Notes: generated by a model not told the origin, from the letters alone. Shown: positions 31,172-39,537, counted from the stretch's first letter. The stretch is 42,888 bases of DNA from UMGS1387 sp045646465 (GCA_045646465.1 JAZRKT010000020.1:1-42888), one strand, 5' to 3'. Numbers and translations: made by a program.

Positions 31172-33226
31172 ATGAAGAATTTTAGAATTGTAGTTACAGC
31201 ACTTATGGTTGCTTTGTTGGCTGCTGTTTGTGTTTCTGCTGCAACTGTATCATATGATTTGGTTGCTTATGACGAAGAAGCAAATCAGTGGGAAGTAACG
31301 TTTACTTATAATCTTGGGCTTGATGAAGAATCTGATGAGTATGCAAATGCTGTGGTTGGTACTTATACCACTTACTTTACATTTAATCCCGAAAAGCTTG
31401 TTCTTACAGATACAAACTATGATGCTGTGACTGATTATGCAACAGCTAAGGGTGCTCCCGTATATTTCTATCCTACAAAGAGTGGTAGAAACGAATATAC
31501 ATACTCACTTACTGATGCTAAGGAAAAGACATGGACTGTGCTTGACAATGGCAATGTACAGGGCTACCTCACAGCATATACACAGGAAACAGTTTTCGAG
31601 CCTAACGGCACAACAGTTCTTTCCGTTGCTTTTTCACTTGCAGAAGGTGTAACGAAAGAAGATATTTACAAATCTGATTTTGTGATTGATTCAGTATACA
31701 TCAAGGATACGGCTAATGACGTGGCATATGGTTACCAGTATACAAACGATACATGTGATGCAACACTTACTGTAGAAAACAACATAGGCGTTGAAGCTCC
31801 CGTAGTAGAAGAATACTGGAACGCAGGTAACGGCTACAACCTCGTTGATGCCAATAAGAATGTTGTTGCTAACAATTCTAAAGTTACAAAGTCTAATGAA
31901 ACAGAAACTGCAGTTACAGTTAAGTACGGCGGTTACTACCAGAATACAGATAACTGGGCAGGTGCAGCTCTTAAGGAAGCTGTAACAGTTGACGGTCTTG
32001 AAATCGAAGTTACTTACACAGCACTTCCTTCTTCAACAGACTGTTGGGCATTTATTGGCGTTCTTGCAGAACCTTCAATTTTCAGTACAAAGGCAGATTC
32101 ATATAACAAAGGTTATGTAAACCTTCTCAGATACGTTGATGGATACCTCAATGTTCGTGGCACAGAGTCATGGTCTATAAGCGATGACTACGGCAAGGGC
32201 GAAAGCTTTTTCGTAATTGAAGAAGGTGACGTTCTCAGAGTTTGCTTCGATAAGAATGCTGAAGACACATATGACATCACATATGTAAAGAACGGCACAG
32301 AAACATTCAAGCTTCCCGTTGCTCTTGACCTCGAAACTGCTCTCGGTGGCACAACAGGTTATCCTGTGGTTTCCGCATCGTGCCTTGGTTCAGAAGCAGG
32401 TGCGTTTGAGTACACAGTGGATGTTGCCCCCGAAGAAATCAAGGTTGCAAAGATTCCCGTAGCAGCAGGCGATACAGTATATGAATACACACAGGATAAC
32501 AGCTATACTGTTACTGAAATTGATGCTGACGGCACGCACAATGTAACCGTAGATGAAGATGCATATATTAATGTTGTGGTTAACAGCGGTTACACAGCAC
32601 AGAAGCAATACAGAGTGGATGCAGAAGCAGAAGGTTACTACATAGAAGTTGAATTTGGAGAAAACAATGTTCTTGGTAGTGCAGATGTGGCTATGAGAGC
32701 TAATGATCCTCAGGGTATCAAATTCTTTGGTTCAGTTTCTAATGAAGTGATTAGTATTCTTTCCAATAGCCAAACTGATTTTGAATACGGCTTCATTATG
32801 ACAGCTGAATCTGCATACAACAACCTCGGCGACGACTATGTTCTTGACATTGCTCTCGTTGAAGCAGGCAAGGCTAAGAAGGGTATCGCAAAGGGTACAG
32901 AAAACGGCAAAGAAGTTGACAAATACTTCTCAAGAAACGATGAAACAACAGTTATCGCAGGCGTACTTTACGGTATTCCCAAGACAGCTGATGGCGTTAA
33001 GACGGTAATCGTTTCCAAACCTTACTTAAAGATTGGCGATTATTACATCTACGGAGAAGAAACAAAGTCTACACTCTATGACATTGCCAAGAAGCTTCTT
33101 GCTAATGAAAATTACGAAGCAGTTTGGGAATATGCACAGGAAATCATTGAAATTGTTAACGATACAGAATATCCTGAAGAAATTAAAAACGAAATCGTAA
33201 TCGACGTAAGCTCTCTCTATAAATAA
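31172..33226 (+). CDS. Large multidomain exoprotein
   Basis: A 684-residue secreted protein with signal peptide 1-23. Residues 24-205 form a beta-sandwich with cohesin-like features (YTTYFTFNPEKLVLTDT, then TTVLSVAFSLAEGVTKEDI). Residues about 213-421 form a domain starting WNAGNGYNLVDANK that is homologous to residues 26-234 of the protein at 37639. Residues about 505-684 match a C-terminal module I recall from Ruminococcus-type exoproteins (DPQGIKFFGSV, FEYGFIMTAESAY, YYIYGEETKSTLYDIAKKLL). No catalytic motif was recognised and no LPxTG anchor is visible. The start follows AGGAGG, 17 bp after the dockerin-like gene. Element R2 begins immediately after its stop. Confidence 0.75.
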   Translation: MKNFRIVVTALMVALLAAVCVSAATVSYDLVAYDEEANQWEVTFTYNLGLDEESDEYANAVVGTYTTYFTFNPEKLVLTDTNYDAVTDYATAKGAPVYFYPTKSGRNEYTYSLTDAKEKTWTVLDNGNVQGYLTAYTQETVFEPNGTTVLSVAFSLAEGVTKEDIYKSDFVIDSVYIKDTANDVAYGYQYTNDTCDATLTVENNIGVEAPVVEEYWNAGNGYNLVDANKNVVANNSKVTKSNETETAVTVKYGGYYQNTDNWAGAALKEAVTVDGLEIEVTYTALPSSTDCWAFIGVLAEPSIFSTKADSYNKGYVNLLRYVDGYLNVRGTESWSISDDYGKGESFFVIEEGDVLRVCFDKNAEDTYDITYVKNGTETFKLPVALDLETALGGTTGYPVVSASCLGSEAGAFEYTVDVAPEEIKVAKIPVAAGDTVYEYTQDNSYTVTEIDADGTHNVTVDEDAYINVVVNSGYTAQKQYRVDAEAEGYYIEVEFGENNVLGSADVAMRANDPQGIKFFGSVSNEVISILSNSQTDFEYGFIMTAESAYNNLGDDYVLDIALVEAGKAKKGIAKGTENGKEVDKYFSRNDETTVIAGVLYGIPKTADGVKTVIVSKPYLKIGDYYIYGEETKSTLYDIAKKLLANENYEAVWEYAQEIIEIVNDTEYPEEIKNEIVIDVSSLYK

Positions 33227-33423
33227 GTCGGGAAAGCTCGACAACAAACACGAGCTCCTGCTTTGGATTAAACTCCAATCATTGGTGTCCGAGTGCTGTC
33301 CTGTTTAACCTCCACAAATCAAAGCGGTCAAACTTGGTGCTACACCCGTGAAACCTTATATTAAATCCGTGTCTTTAATGCACGGTTAACAAAAACGCCA
33401 GCCAAATAACGGTTGGCGTTTTT
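33227..33423 (+). ncRNA. Structured 3' element R2 after the exoprotein gene (homologous to 20539-20735)
   Basis: This 197-nt element begins directly after TAA. It has the same order of hairpins as R1: GTCGGG/CTCGAC with AAAG loop (33227-33242); TTGGA/TCCAA (33263-33278); GTTTAACC/GGTCAAAC with one A-C mismatch (33303-33333); CCGTG/CACGG; and the terminator ACGCCAGCC/GGTTGGCGT with AAATAAC loop (33395-33423). Long invariant blocks shared with R1 include ACACCCGTGAA, TTATATTAAATC and TTTAATGCACGGTTA. Because the host genes (a sugar isomerase and an exoprotein) are unrelated, conservation of the element points to its own function. Confidence 0.7.
33395..33423 (+). terminator. Terminator ending element R2
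   Basis: A 9-bp stem ACGCCAGCC/GGTTGGCGT with loop AAATAAC and a T tail, nearly identical to the terminator of R1. Confidence 0.9.
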
Positions 33424-33526
33424 GCTTTACGGATTTATGTGAATACAGACGCATTGCGAGAAAACCTGTTTCCGAATATTTCCTCGGCACTATTTTGCTT
33501 TAATAACGTCATATAATATGGCGGCT

Positions 33527-33564
33527 CGACAGAGAGCTGTCGCTGAGGCGTTTGGTAAACGCCT
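33527..33564. repeat. Tandem hairpins in the nifJ upstream region
   Basis: CGACAG/CTGTCG with AGAG loop (33527-33542) is followed 3 bp later by AGGCGTTT/AAACGCCT with a 3-base loop (33546-33564). There is no T tail. They lie between terminator R2 and the nifJ promoter; the rest of this 315-bp gap is AT-rich with nothing I can name. Possible uses are a small transcript or a protein-binding site. Confidence 0.5.
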
Positions 33565-33664
33565 GAAATGAATTTTAAATGTAACATAAAACCAAGAATG
33601 TTAATAATGATACAAAGTTAAAAATAATTTAATAAACTATCTTAAAAATTGTCGAAATTGCATA

Positions 33665-33693
33665 TTTACATTTTGTAAAAATAGTGGTATGAT
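33665..33693 (+). promoter_or_regulatory. Sigma-A promoter of nifJ
   Basis: TTTACA, a 17-base spacer and TATGAT, followed by ribosome-binding site AGGAGG at 33723. Confidence 0.7.
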
Positions 33694-33738
33694 ATAAGGG
33701 TATCAGTATGTTACAATAATATCAGGAGGAATATAAAA

Positions 33739-36700
33739 ATGTCCAGAAGAAAGTTATCCATGGATGGTAACACTGCTGCGGCACACGTATCGTATGCCTT
33801 TACAGAAGTGTCCGCTATCTACCCCATCACACCTTCAAGCCCTATGGCTGAAGTAACTGACACATGGTCCGCTACAGATAAGAATATCTTCGGCGAGCCT
33901 GCAAGAAACATCTTTGGCGAAAAAGTAAAGATGGTAGAAATGGAATCCGAAGCAGGTGCTGCAGGTGCAGTTCACGGCTCATTGGCTTCCGGCGCGCTCA
34001 CCACAACTTATACAGCTTCTCAGGGTCTTCTTCTTATGATCCCCAATATGTATAAGATTGCCGGTGAATTGCTTCCCAGCGTTATTCACGTATCCGCAAG
34101 ATGTGTTGCTTCTCATGCACTTAACATCTTCGGTGACCACTCCGACGTATATGCTTGCCGTCAGACAGGTTATGCTATGATGGCTGAGTCCAATGCTCAA
34201 GAAATTATGGACCTTGGTGCTGTTGCTCACCTTGCTACAATCAAGGGCAGAGTTCCCGTGCTCAACTTCTTTGACGGTTTCAGAACATCCCACGAAATCC
34301 AAAAGATCGAAGTTTGGGAAACAGAAGACCTTAAGGAAATGGTTGATATGGATGCTATTCAGGCATTCAGAAATCGTGCACTTAACCCCGAAAGCCCCGT
34401 TCTCAGAGGTTCTGCTCAGAACGGCGACATCTTCTTCCAGAACAGAGAAGCTTGTAACAAGTATTACAACGAATTCCCTGCAATTGTTGAAGAATATATG
34501 GGCAAGGTTAATGCAAAGCTCGGTACAGACTATAAGCTCTACAACTACTATGGTGCTGCTGACGCTGACAGAATCATTATCGCTATGGGCTCTGTTTGTG
34601 ACGCCATCGAAGAAGTTATCGACTATATGAACGCTAACGGCGAAAAGGTTGGTCTTGTTAAGGTTAGACTTTACAGACCCTTCTGCGCTGATAAGCTTAT
34701 CGAAGCTATCCCCGCTACCGTTAAGAAGATTGCTGTTCTTGACAGAACAAAGGAACCCGGCTCTCTTGGCGAACCTCTCTACCTCGACGTAGTTACAGCT
34801 CTCGCTACAAACGGCAAAGCTGACATCAAGGTTGTTGGCGGCAGATACGGTCTCGGTTCCAAGGACGTTGCTCCTGCTTCCATTTTCGCTTGCTACGAAA
34901 ACCTTAACGCAGCACAGCCCAAGAACGGCTTTACAATCGGTATCGTGGACGACGTTACAAACCTTTCTCTTGAAGAAAAGGACGCTCCCGACACAGCTGC
35001 ACAGGGTACAATCTCCTGCAAGTTCTGGGGTCTCGGCGGCGACGGTACAGTTGGTGCTAACAAGAACTCCATCAAGATTATCGGTGACTACACAGAAAAG
35101 TATATCCAGGCTTACTTCCAGTATGACTCCAAGAAGACCGGTGGTGTAACAATTTCTCACCTCAGATTCGGCGACAAGGCTATCAAGTCTACATACTACA
35201 TCACAAAGGCAGACTTTGTTGCTTGTCACAATCCTTCTTACCTGCTCAAGGGCTACAAGATCGTTAATGACGTTAAGCCCGGTGGTAAGTTCCTTCTCAA
35301 CTGTCAGTGGAAGCCAGAAGAGCTTGACGCTATTCTTCCCGGTGCAGTAAAGAACTACATTGCCAATAACAATGTTGAATTTTATATCGTAAACGCTATT
35401 GACAAGGCTGCAGAAATCGGCATGGGTAAGAGAACAAACACAATTCTCCAGTCCGCATTCTTTGCACTTGCTAACATTATGCCCATCGAAGAAGCTGTAG
35501 AGCATATGAAGTATATGGCTAAGAAGTCCTACCTCAAGAAGGGCGAAGCTGTTGTTGAAATGAACTACAAGGCAATCGATGCAGGTGTTGACGCAATTGT
35601 TAAGATTGAAGTTCCTGAGGCTTGGAAGACAGCTGATGCAACAGCAGATAAGGTTACTGTTGAAAACAAGAGAGAAGCTCTTAAGAACTTTGTTGAAGAT
35701 ATCGTTCTTCCCGTTAACCTTATGGACGGTGACAGCCTTCCTGTATCCAAGTTTATGGATTACGTAGACGGTACATTCCCTCAGGGCTCTACCGCTTACG
35801 AAAAGAGAGGCGTAGCAGTTATGGTTCCCGAATGGATTCCCGAAAACTGCGTACAGTGTAACAACTGTTCCTTCGTATGTCCTCACGCAACTCTCAGACC
35901 CTTCGTTATGACAGCTGAAGAAGCAGCAGCGGCTCCCGGTGCTACAAAGTTTACTGCTAAGATGATAGGTAAGGGCTGCGAAAGCTATAAGTACACAATC
36001 GCTATTTCTCCTCTTGACTGTATGGGCTGCGGCGTCTGTGTAGACGTATGTCCCACAAAGCCTGAAAAGAGAGCTCTTAAGATGGTTCCTCAGGCAACAC
36101 AGGCAGATCAGCAGGAAGTATTCGACTATGCAGTGGCAAACGTTGGCAAGAAGGAAACTCCTTTTGCAGATACATCCGTAAAGGGCAGCCAGTTCAACCA
36201 GCCTCTGCTTGAGTTCTCCGGTTCTTGCGCAGGTTGTGCAGAAACATCTTATGCAAGACTTGTTACTCAGCTCTTCGGCGAAAGAATGTACATCTCCAAC
36301 GCTACAGGCTGTTCCTCTATCTGGGGCGGCTCTGCACCTGCTACACCTTACACAGTAAACAAGGATAGCCTCCGTGGTCCCGCTTGGGGTAACTCCCTCT
36401 TCGAGGACAACGCTGAACACGGTCTCGGTATGTTCGTAGGTCAGAAGGCTATCAGAGAAAAGCTTATCGGCAAGGTTGCTGAAATGGCACAGTCCGACAA
36501 GGCTTCCGAATCCTTCAAGGCAGCAGCTAAGGCATATCTTGATACAGTAAACGACGGCAAGGCAAATGACGAAGCAACAAAGGCTCTCGTTGTTGAACTT
36601 GAAGCAGCTGCAAAGGCAGGTTGCCCTGTAGCTCCTGAAGTTCTCGCTGAAAAGCAGTACCTTTCTAAGAAGTCCGTATGGATCTTCGGCGGTGACGGTT

Positions 36701-37323
36701 GGGCATATGATATCGGCTTCGGCGGTCTTGACCACGTTCTCGCTTCCGGAGAAGACGTAAACGTAATGGTATTCGATACCGAAGTTTACTCCAACACAGG
36801 CGGACAGGCGTCCAAGGCTTCCAACCTCGGTCAGGTTGCACAGTTTGCAGCAGCAGGTAAGGCAATCGGTAAGAAGGATCTTGCTCAGATAGCTATGTCC
36901 TACGGCTACGTATACGTTGCACAGATCGCTATGGGTGCTGATATGAATCAGACACTTAAGGCAATTTCCGAAGCAGAAGCTTATAACGGACCTTCCATCG
37001 TAATCTGCTACGCTCCTTGTGAAATGCACGGCGTTAAGGGCGGTATGGCTAACTGCCAGGCAGAAATGAAGAAGGCTGTAGAAGCTGGTTACTGGCAGAT
37101 GTTCAGATACAATCCTGCTCTCAAGCTTGAAGGCAAGAATCCTTTCACACTTGACAGCAAGGAGCCTACAGCTTCCTATATTGACTTTATCAAGAGCGAA
37201 ACACGTTACAGCCGTCTTGCTCAGTCCTTCCCCGAAAGAGCTGAAGAACTCTTCGCACAGGCTGAAGAAAAGGCTAAGGAAAAGTACGCTCGTCTCGTTA
37301 AGCTCGGCGAACTTTACAACTAA
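33739..37323 (+). CDS. nifJ: Pyruvate:ferredoxin (flavodoxin) oxidoreductase
   Basis: A 1194-residue single-chain PFOR of normal length. It oxidises pyruvate with CoA to acetyl-CoA and CO2 while reducing ferredoxin, the central step of anaerobic fermentation. Seen in order: the pyrimidine-binding domain (MDGNTAAAHVSYAFTEVSAI, YPITPSSPMAE), the CoA/transketolase middle domain, two ferredoxin clusters CVQCNNCSFVCP (about residue 704) and CMGCGVCVDVCP (about 760), GSCAGCAETSY with ISNATGCSSIWGG (about 828-860), and the TPP pyrophosphate-binding GGDGWAYDIGFGG (about 983) with YSNTGGQASKAS. It is a single-gene unit with a strong ribosome-binding site. Codon choice is highly biased, as expected for a highly expressed gene. 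Element R3 follows the stop directly. Confidence 0.98.
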   Translation: MSRRKLSMDGNTAAAHVSYAFTEVSAIYPITPSSPMAEVTDTWSATDKNIFGEPARNIFGEKVKMVEMESEAGAAGAVHGSLASGALTTTYTASQGLLLMIPNMYKIAGELLPSVIHVSARCVASHALNIFGDHSDVYACRQTGYAMMAESNAQEIMDLGAVAHLATIKGRVPVLNFFDGFRTSHEIQKIEVWETEDLKEMVDMDAIQAFRNRALNPESPVLRGSAQNGDIFFQNREACNKYYNEFPAIVEEYMGKVNAKLGTDYKLYNYYGAADADRIIIAMGSVCDAIEEVIDYMNANGEKVGLVKVRLYRPFCADKLIEAIPATVKKIAVLDRTKEPGSLGEPLYLDVVTALATNGKADIKVVGGRYGLGSKDVAPASIFACYENLNAAQPKNGFTIGIVDDVTNLSLEEKDAPDTAAQGTISCKFWGLGGDGTVGANKNSIKIIGDYTEKYIQAYFQYDSKKTGGVTISHLRFGDKAIKSTYYITKADFVACHNPSYLLKGYKIVNDVKPGGKFLLNCQWKPEELDAILPGAVKNYIANNNVEFYIVNAIDKAAEIGMGKRTNTILQSAFFALANIMPIEEAVEHMKYMAKKSYLKKGEAVVEMNYKAIDAGVDAIVKIEVPEAWKTADATADKVTVENKREALKNFVEDIVLPVNLMDGDSLPVSKFMDYVDGTFPQGSTAYEKRGVAVMVPEWIPENCVQCNNCSFVCPHATLRPFVMTAEEAAAAPGATKFTAKMIGKGCESYKYTIAISPLDCMGCGVCVDVCPTKPEKRALKMVPQATQADQQEVFDYAVANVGKKETPFADTSVKGSQFNQPLLEFSGSCAGCAETSYARLVTQLFGERMYISNATGCSSIWGGSAPATPYTVNKDSLRGPAWGNSLFEDNAEHGLGMFVGQKAIREKLIGKVAEMAQSDKASESFKAAAKAYLDTVNDGKANDEATKALVVELEAAAKAGCPVAPEVLAEKQYLSKKSVWIFGGDGWAYDIGFGGLDHVLASGEDVNVMVFDTEVYSNTGGQASKASNLGQVAQFAAAGKAIGKKDLAQIAMSYGYVYVAQIAMGADMNQTLKAISEAEAYNGPSIVICYAPCEMHGVKGGMANCQAEMKKAVEAGYWQMFRYNPALKLEGKNPFTLDSKEPTASYIDFIKSETRYSRLAQSFPERAEELFAQAEEKAKEKYARLVKLGELYN

Positions 37324-37500
37324 GTCGGGAACGCCCGACGGCGATATTCGCAGGAGGTTTTGGTGGTAACTGATTTTTAGTTTCCGAATGGACGTCACCG
37401 CCATCAAACAACGACGGCGGCGACTACCAAGGTTCATTCTCTGCGTATATCTAAATAAGCACAGATTCTCCGTCCGTGGGTCAAACAACGACCCACGGAC
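37324..37500 (+). ncRNA. Structured 3' element R3 after nifJ
   Basis: It begins directly after TAA with GTCGGG/CCCGAC (loop AACG, 37324-37339), the same opening hairpin as R1 and R2. An outer stem TTGGTG (37360)/TACCAA (37425) encloses GTC-x-CCGCC/GGCGG-x-GAC (37394-37424), whose loop contains CAAACAACG. The terminator hairpin (37472-37500) has the same AAACAAC loop. The middle differs in sequence from R1 and R2, so this is a relative in architecture only. Function unknown. Confidence 0.55.
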
Positions 37501-37513
37501 TTGCTTTCTCTTT
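37472..37513 (+). terminator. Terminator of nifJ / element R3
   Basis: A perfect 11-bp GC-rich stem GTCCGTGGGTC/GACCCACGGAC with AAACAAC loop, followed by the T-rich TTGCTTTCTCTTT. Confidence 0.8.
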
Positions 37514-37543
37514 GCGGAAAAGAGAAAGTGAGCAAAGAGAAAG
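37504..37543 (+). repeat. Competing inverted repeats before the stalk-domain gene
   Basis: CTTTCTCTTTGC (37504-37515) can pair fully with GCAAAGAGAAAG (37532-37543), or its first nine bases with the nearer AAGAGAAAG (37520-37528). The two pairings exclude each other. It lies just after the nifJ terminator and upstream of the promoter at 37578, so it would be transcribed only by read-through. Confidence 0.5.
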
Positions 37544-37577
37544 TTACTAAAAATATGAGATTTTTTTCACCAAATAT

Positions 37578-37606
37578 TTGACAAATTAAATAGTATGTGC
37601 TATAAT
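37578..37606 (+). promoter_or_regulatory. Sigma-A promoter of the 37639 gene
   Basis: Consensus TTGACA, 17-base spacer, consensus TATAAT, 32 bp before the start codon, with ribosome-binding site GGAGG between. One of the best promoters in the window. Confidence 0.85.
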
Positions 37607-37638
37607 TCAGTTGTTAGTATAATACGGAGGTAATAGAT

Positions 37639-38715
37639 ATGAAAAAAATATTTATATTAGCTCTCGCAGCTCTTTTGGTCGTTGCACTTGCGGTGGCAGT
37701 TAATGCAGAAGATACTGAAAACTGGATAGCAGGAAACGGTTATAATCTCGTGGATGCTGAAAAAGCAATTGTTTCCGAAAATTCTCCTGTAACAATCACC
37801 GAAAAGTCTGCAACTGTTGTTGACGTAACGCACGGCGGTTACTATCAGAACGGTGAAAACTGGGGCGGCGTTGCTTCAAAGACAGCATATCCTCTTGAAA
37901 ATCTTACAATCAGAGTTACATATACAAAGGTTCCTGCAGTTGACGAAAATACAGACTGCTGGATATATATTGGTGCTCTTTCCAAGCCTCAGATGTTCAG
38001 GGTTCGCGATGTTGCCGGTAACCCCGGTTATATGAGCCTTATCAGATTTTCAAACAAGAGGCTTGAACTCCATGACGGCGCGACATCCTTCAATGGTATC
38101 GGAAGCGTTTCATTTGCACCCGAGCTTTTTGATGTTAAGACAGGCGACTGCCTGACGGTTCAGTTCCTTAAGAACGAAGACGGCCTGTATCAGGTTAAGT
38201 ACACAAAGGGGACTCTTACTGCAACAACAGAAAATGCATTTGACCTTGATAAGCTTCTCGGCGGAAAGGCTCACGTTGTTGTTTCTGCTTCCAGAATTGC
38301 TTCAGAAAAGGATGCTTTCGCTTACACAGTAGAAGTTAACCCTGTCCCCGCAGCTCCCGAAGTTTCCGTGTTCCTTGACGGCGGAAAAATCAACTTTGCT
38401 GACCAGGCTCCCGTAATTGTTGAAGGCAGAACTCTCGTTCCTCTTCGTGCAATCTTCGAGGCACTCGGTGCAAAGGTTGAATGGGACGGCTCAACAAAGA
38501 CAGTAACAGCAACGAGAGACACAGATGTAATTAAGCTTACAATCGGCGACACAAAGCTCTATAAGAACGGACAGGTTGCTTATGAGCTTGATGTTCCTGC
38601 ACAGATTATGGGCGGCGGATTTACAATGGTTCCAGTAAGAGCTATCTCCGAATCCTTCGGCTGTAAGGTTGACTGGGCTGCAGCTCTCAGAGCAGTTGTA
38701 ATTACATCCAAATAA
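37639..38715 (+). CDS. Exported protein: shared unknown domain plus copper amine oxidase stalk domain
   Basis: A 358-residue secreted protein with signal peptide 1-23 (FILALAALLVVALAVAVNA). Residues about 26-234 repeat the domain seen in the 31172 exoprotein: NWIAGNGYNLVDAEK, HGGYYQNGENWGG, then TDCWIYIGALSKP and HVVVSASRIASEKDAFAYTV. Residues about 240-358 are a PF07833 stalk domain: FLDGGKINFADQAPVIVEGR, TLVPLRAIFEALGAKVEWDG, then VPVRAISESFGCKVDW. It has its own strong promoter and terminator. The secreted, modular design suggests a cell-surface or matrix protein; ligand unknown. Confidence 0.82.
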   Translation: MKKIFILALAALLVVALAVAVNAEDTENWIAGNGYNLVDAEKAIVSENSPVTITEKSATVVDVTHGGYYQNGENWGGVASKTAYPLENLTIRVTYTKVPAVDENTDCWIYIGALSKPQMFRVRDVAGNPGYMSLIRFSNKRLELHDGATSFNGIGSVSFAPELFDVKTGDCLTVQFLKNEDGLYQVKYTKGTLTATTENAFDLDKLLGGKAHVVVSASRIASEKDAFAYTVEVNPVPAAPEVSVFLDGGKINFADQAPVIVEGRTLVPLRAIFEALGAKVEWDGSTKTVTATRDTDVIKLTIGDTKLYKNGQVAYELDVPAQIMGGGFTMVPVRAISESFGCKVDWAAALRAVVITSK

Positions 38716-38738
38716 TTAACGCCAAGCTTTGATGATAG

Positions 38739-38767
38739 ACAGCCGAGGTATTTCCTCGGCTGTTTTT
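38739..38767 (+). terminator. Terminator after the 37639 gene
   Basis: A perfect 10-bp stem ACAGCCGAGG/CCTCGGCTGT with TATTT loop and T5 tail. Confidence 0.95.
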
Positions 38768-38773
38768 GCGACG

Positions 38774-38786
38774 AATGATTATCATT
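38774..38786. promoter_or_regulatory. Fur-box-like palindrome upstream of nrdG
   Basis: AATGATTATCATT is a perfect 6-1-6 palindrome equal to the 13-bp centre of the Fur consensus (AATGATwATCATT), 34 bp before the nrdG start. The outer three bases on each side do not match. It suggests iron or peroxide control of an iron-sulfur activase; no clear promoter hexamers are visible around it. Confidence 0.35.
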
Positions 38787-38820
38787 TTGCATAAATCCAT
38801 AGAAACGGAGAAAAATAATT

Positions 38821-39513
38821 ATGAAAATACTGGGCTTTCAGAAAATGACCCTGCTTGACTATCCGGGAAAGGTTGCCTGCACAATATTCACGGGCGGCTG
38901 TAATTTCCGTTGTCCCTTTTGCCATAATGCACTGCTTGTAACAAAGACTGATGAGGTGCAGGAGCATAATGCCGAAGATATACTGTCCTTTCTTTCCAAA
39001 AGAAAGGGGATACTTGACGGCGTTTGCATAACAGGCGGTGAGCCTCTTATGAATAAGGAAATATTTGATTTTGCAAGTCGTATCAAGGAAATGGGCTACA
39101 GCATAAAGATTGATACAAACGGAAGCTTTCCTGAACGGCTTGAAAAGATGATTGACGAAAAATTGTGCGATTATGTGGCTATGGATATTAAAAATTGTAA
39201 GGAAAAATATCCTCTTACTGCTGGTTGTGACCGCCTGGATGTGGATGTGATTGATAAAAGTGTACAAATTCTGCTGAAAAATAAGATTGATTACGAATTC
39301 AGAACAACAGTGGTAAAAGAGTTGCATAATGTTGAGGATATGGAAAAAATCGGCAGATGGATAAGTGGCGCACCGCGGTATTTCCTGCAAAACTTCGAGG
39401 ATAGCGGCAATTTGATCGCCCAAGGTTACTCTGCTCATAAGCCGCAAATGCTTCTTGTGATGAAAAACGCTCTTTCGTCATTTTTACCAAAAGTTGAAAT
39501 TCGAGGGGTGTAA
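38821..39513 (+). CDS. nrdG: Anaerobic ribonucleotide reductase activating protein NrdG
   Basis: A 230-residue radical SAM protein that installs the glycyl radical on NrdD. The cluster motif is C27-x3-C31-x2-C34 (GGCNFRCPFC), followed by the SAM-binding CITGGEPL segment and IDTNGSFPE. Length is typical of the longer Clostridia form. ATG 38821 follows CGGAG. It is placed upstream of nrdD, the reverse of the common nrdD-nrdG order, and a separate strong promoter lies between them. Confidence 0.95.
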   Translation: MKILGFQKMTLLDYPGKVACTIFTGGCNFRCPFCHNALLVTKTDEVQEHNAEDILSFLSKRKGILDGVCITGGEPLMNKEIFDFASRIKEMGYSIKIDTNGSFPERLEKMIDEKLCDYVAMDIKNCKEKYPLTAGCDRLDVDVIDKSVQILLKNKIDYEFRTTVVKELHNVEDMEKIGRWISGAPRYFLQNFEDSGNLIAQGYSAHKPQMLLVMKNALSSFLPKVEIRGV

Positions 39514-39529
39514 ACACAATATATTGTTA
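39514..39529. promoter_or_regulatory. NrdR-box-like site upstream of nrdD
   Basis: The palindrome contains the core CAATATATTG and matches the NrdR consensus ACACwATATATwGTGT at most positions. It sits immediately upstream of the -35 box of the nrdD promoter, where the NrdR repressor would act. Confidence 0.45.
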
Positions 39530-39537
39530 TTTACCCC

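Noticed and set aside
33979..37488. A 1169-codon open frame on the minus strand opposite nifJ
   Set aside because: Its product is cysteine- and serine-rich with no recognisable domain, and it mirrors the strongly biased codons of nifJ, which avoid the triplets that would be stops on the other strand. There is no ribosome-binding site at its start. It is a composition effect.
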